From positions 1 to 7,868 of the forward strand of contig JAFGFR010000317.1 in NCBI GenBank assembly GCA_016930955.1: 7,868 nucleotides of DNA. Direction: 5' to 3'. Source of the DNA: Victivallales bacterium (GTDB lineage: Bacteria; Verrucomicrobiota; Lentisphaeria; Victivallales; JAADHT01). The translations under genes and the position numbers were made by a program. Each line of letters begins with the position of its first letter. The stretch's first letter is position 1. Positions 6,350 to 7,868 of the stretch are shown here, piece after piece. The notes under the pieces are model-generated. The model made no database searches and was not told where the DNA came from. It worked only from the letters and a program-made list of their open reading frames with translations.

Positions 6350-7840
6350 ATGAAAAATCGCAAGCCGAACATTCTTTTTTTACTGTCCGACCAGCACACC
6401 CCTTCCGTAATGGGGTGTTACGGCAACGGTACGGTGCAGACACCCAACCTTGATCGGCTGGCAAACGAGGGCGTTGTGTTTGACGGGTTCTATTGCAACT
6501 CGCCCCTATGCGTGCCGTCGCGCATGAGCATGTTGACGGGGCGCTATCCATGGAAGATTGACGTCCTGAAGAACCAGCACACTCTCGACAGCCGTATCCC
6601 TACTTTTGCCCACATGGTCGCCGGCGCAGGGTATCGTACCGCGCTGGCCGGGCGGATGCATTTCGTGGGCGATGACCAGCGGCATGGCTTCCAGGAACGG
6701 GTCGGGGGCGATTTCGGCATCTACGCCTACCACGCCGTCAGCCCGACGAATTTTGCACCGCTGAACAGGGACGGCTGTATTGCCGACGGGACTCAGGCCG
6801 CACCACTGTTGCATGCCGGGTCGGGCGATACGGAGACCATCGAGCTGGACCGGCGCACCAATGCGGCCGCCCGGGAGTGGATCGACCGCTACGTGCGCGA
6901 AGACGGGGCGCACCCCTTCCTGCTCACGGTCGGGTACTTCTCGCCACATTGCCCCTTCATCGCGCCGCCGGAGTACTTTAAGCGGTATGAGGGCATCGTC
7001 GGGCACCCCGACTTCACCGAAGGGGACTATGAACAGCTTCATCCCATCCACAAGACCTATGCCGACATTTGCGGCGCGCGTAAGGTGCCGCCGGATAACC
7101 TGGATCGCGCCGTGGCGGCCTACTACGGGCTGGTAAATTACCTCGATGACCTCGTCGGCGAGATTCTGGCAACACTGGAGGCACACGGTCTTCTCGACAA
7201 CACGATCGTGATCTACAGCTCGGATCACGGCGAAATGCTTGGCGCCCACGGGCGCTGGCATAAAGACTGTTTCTTCGATCAAAGCGCGCGTGTGCCCTTC
7301 ATCGTGCGCTTTCCCGACGGTTCGGTTCGGCGGCGGATAGCCGAACCATCCTCGCTTGTTGACCTGTTGCCCACCCTGGTTGATCTCACCGGCGCACCCG
7401 GGCATACGCTCGACCTGGACGGTCGCAGCCTCGTGCCGCTGATGCGCGGCAAAGCCTGCGAACCGTCGATCATTCGCTGCGAGGACTATTTGCACGGTGC
7501 CTGCAACCGGATGATCCGGCTTGGCGATATCAAGCTGTGCTTCTATTCCGGCTATGACAGGCAGGAATTGTACGATCTCGCCGCCGATCCGGGCGAGACG
7601 CACAACCGGATCGATGATCCGAATTACGCAAGCATGCGGGAGACGCTCACCAAGTTGCTGTTCTCGGACGGGTGGCACACCAATGTGCTTGCCGACACCG
7701 AGGCACGCCTGCAAAAGATCGGATTCCACGACCTGTCCAAGAGCGCCTGGCAGGGCACGACTCTGATCAAAGACGGCGTCGTGACCGACGTGCCGGGTTA
7801 TGACATCGGGATGCTGGACTACAAAAGCAAACTTGTATAA
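6350..7840 (+). CDS. Type I sulfatase, choline-sulfatase-like, Cys/formylglycine type (sulfatase 3)
   Basis: The gene encodes 496 residues. The start ATG follows TAGGAA, whose TAG is the stop of sulfatase 2, so the two are probably translated in series. That in-frame stop also excludes a signal peptide extension. C54-V-P-S-R58 is the formylglycine motif. D14-Q15 and D292-H293 (S-S-D-H-G-E-M-L-G-A-H-G) are metal ligands, with H200 (S-P-H-C-P-F) and K305 (W-H-K-D) also in place. The stretch M-H-F-V-G-x-D-Q-x-H-G-F, followed by E-R, closely resembles BetC-type choline sulfatases, but the gene context argues for a sugar sulfate as substrate. At residue 102 the usual Lys of the G-K-x-H motif is Arg (A-G-R-M-H). 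GC is about 60% in sampled lines, clearly above the other genes, and codons ending in G or C are frequent. This suggests a separate origin. The C-terminus has Q-E-L-Y-D-L-x-x-D-P-G-E. Family membership is secure but specificity is not. Confidence 0.95.
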   Translation: MKNRKPNILFLLSDQHTPSVMGCYGNGTVQTPNLDRLANEGVVFDGFYCNSPLCVPSRMSMLTGRYPWKIDVLKNQHTLDSRIPTFAHMVAGAGYRTALAGRMHFVGDDQRHGFQERVGGDFGIYAYHAVSPTNFAPLNRDGCIADGTQAAPLLHAGSGDTETIELDRRTNAAAREWIDRYVREDGAHPFLLTVGYFSPHCPFIAPPEYFKRYEGIVGHPDFTEGDYEQLHPIHKTYADICGARKVPPDNLDRAVAAYYGLVNYLDDLVGEILATLEAHGLLDNTIVIYSSDHGEMLGAHGRWHKDCFFDQSARVPFIVRFPDGSVRRRIAEPSSLVDLLPTLVDLTGAPGHTLDLDGRSLVPLMRGKACEPSIIRCEDYLHGACNRMIRLGDIKLCFYSGYDRQELYDLAADPGETHNRIDDPNYASMRETLTKLLFSDGWHTNVLADTEARLQKIGFHDLSKSAWQGTTLIKDGVVTDVPGYDIGMLDYKSKLV

Positions 7841-7845
7841 CTAAG

Positions 7846-7860
7846 GCGGGCTTCGCCCGC
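7846..7860 (+). terminator. GC-rich hairpin after the last sulfatase, possible terminator
   Basis: GCGGGC (7846-7851) and GCCCGC (7855-7860) form a perfect 6-bp stem with a TTC loop, starting five bases after the stop codon of sulfatase 3. The position fits the end of an operon. The eight bases that follow (AACCCAAA) contain no T-run, so it is not a standard intrinsic terminator. It may protect the 3' end of the transcript or be one copy of a dispersed palindrome. Confidence 0.45.
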
Positions 7861-7868
7861 AACCCAAA

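Noticed and set aside
6506..7729. A 407-codon open frame on the minus strand across sulfatase 3
   Set aside because: It is fully antisense to a gene with a complete sulfatase active site, its translation shows no recognisable motif, and high-GC genes often give long antisense frames.
6350..7840. Naming sulfatase 3 betC (choline sulfatase)
   Set aside because: The M-H-F-V-G-x-D-Q-x-H-G-F resemblance is shared by many sulfatases, there are no betaine-synthesis genes nearby, and the context is glycan degradation.

Overview
All five genes in this window lie on the + strand and look like one carbohydrate-degrading operon. In order they are: the 3' part of an SGNH/GDSL-type hydrolase with a CBM9-like C-terminal domain; a clan GH-D (GH36, alpha-galactosidase-like) glycoside hydrolase; and three different type I sulfatases of the cysteine (formylglycine) type. 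The gaps are 24, 19, 89 and 12 bases, and every gene with a visible start has a purine-rich ribosome binding site. No RNA gene, transposase, CRISPR array, regulator or transporter was found.

The organism cannot be named from the sequence. Stacked sulfatases mixed with SGNH/CBM9 proteins and GH36-like enzymes, at mid-range GC, are typical of the PVC group (Lentisphaerota, Kiritimatiellota, Verrucomicrobiota, Planctomycetota), which degrade sulfated algal or host glycans. This is an inference from gene content. No SusC/SusD pair is visible, so nothing here points specifically to a Bacteroidota polysaccharide utilisation locus.

Layout: 2-1495, esterase-like fragment entering from the left edge; 1520-3259, GH36-like enzyme that seems to lack its C-terminal beta domain and ends in an AT-rich stretch; 3279-4658, sulfatase 1 (lowest GC, roughly 43-46% in sampled lines); 4659-4747, the only sizeable gap, with a possible 17-codon leader ORF; 4748-6337, sulfatase 2 (about 50% GC); 6350-7840, sulfatase 3 (about 60% GC, choline-sulfatase-like); 7846-7860, a GC-rich hairpin that may end the operon.

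A plausible joint role is to strip a decorated sulfated glycan or its oligosaccharides: the SGNH enzyme removes acyl esters, the GH36-like enzyme removes an alpha-linked sugar, and the sulfatases remove sulfate from three different positions or sugars. None of the three sulfatases nor the GH36-like enzyme has a signal peptide. Each is preceded by an in-frame stop with no usable upstream start, so they are predicted to act in the cytoplasm on imported oligosaccharides. The most striking DNA-level signal is an 18-base exact repeat covering the ribosome binding site and start codon of sulfatases 1 and 2. Together with the stepwise GC change and the shortened GH36-like gene, it suggests the sulfatase block was assembled by recombination.
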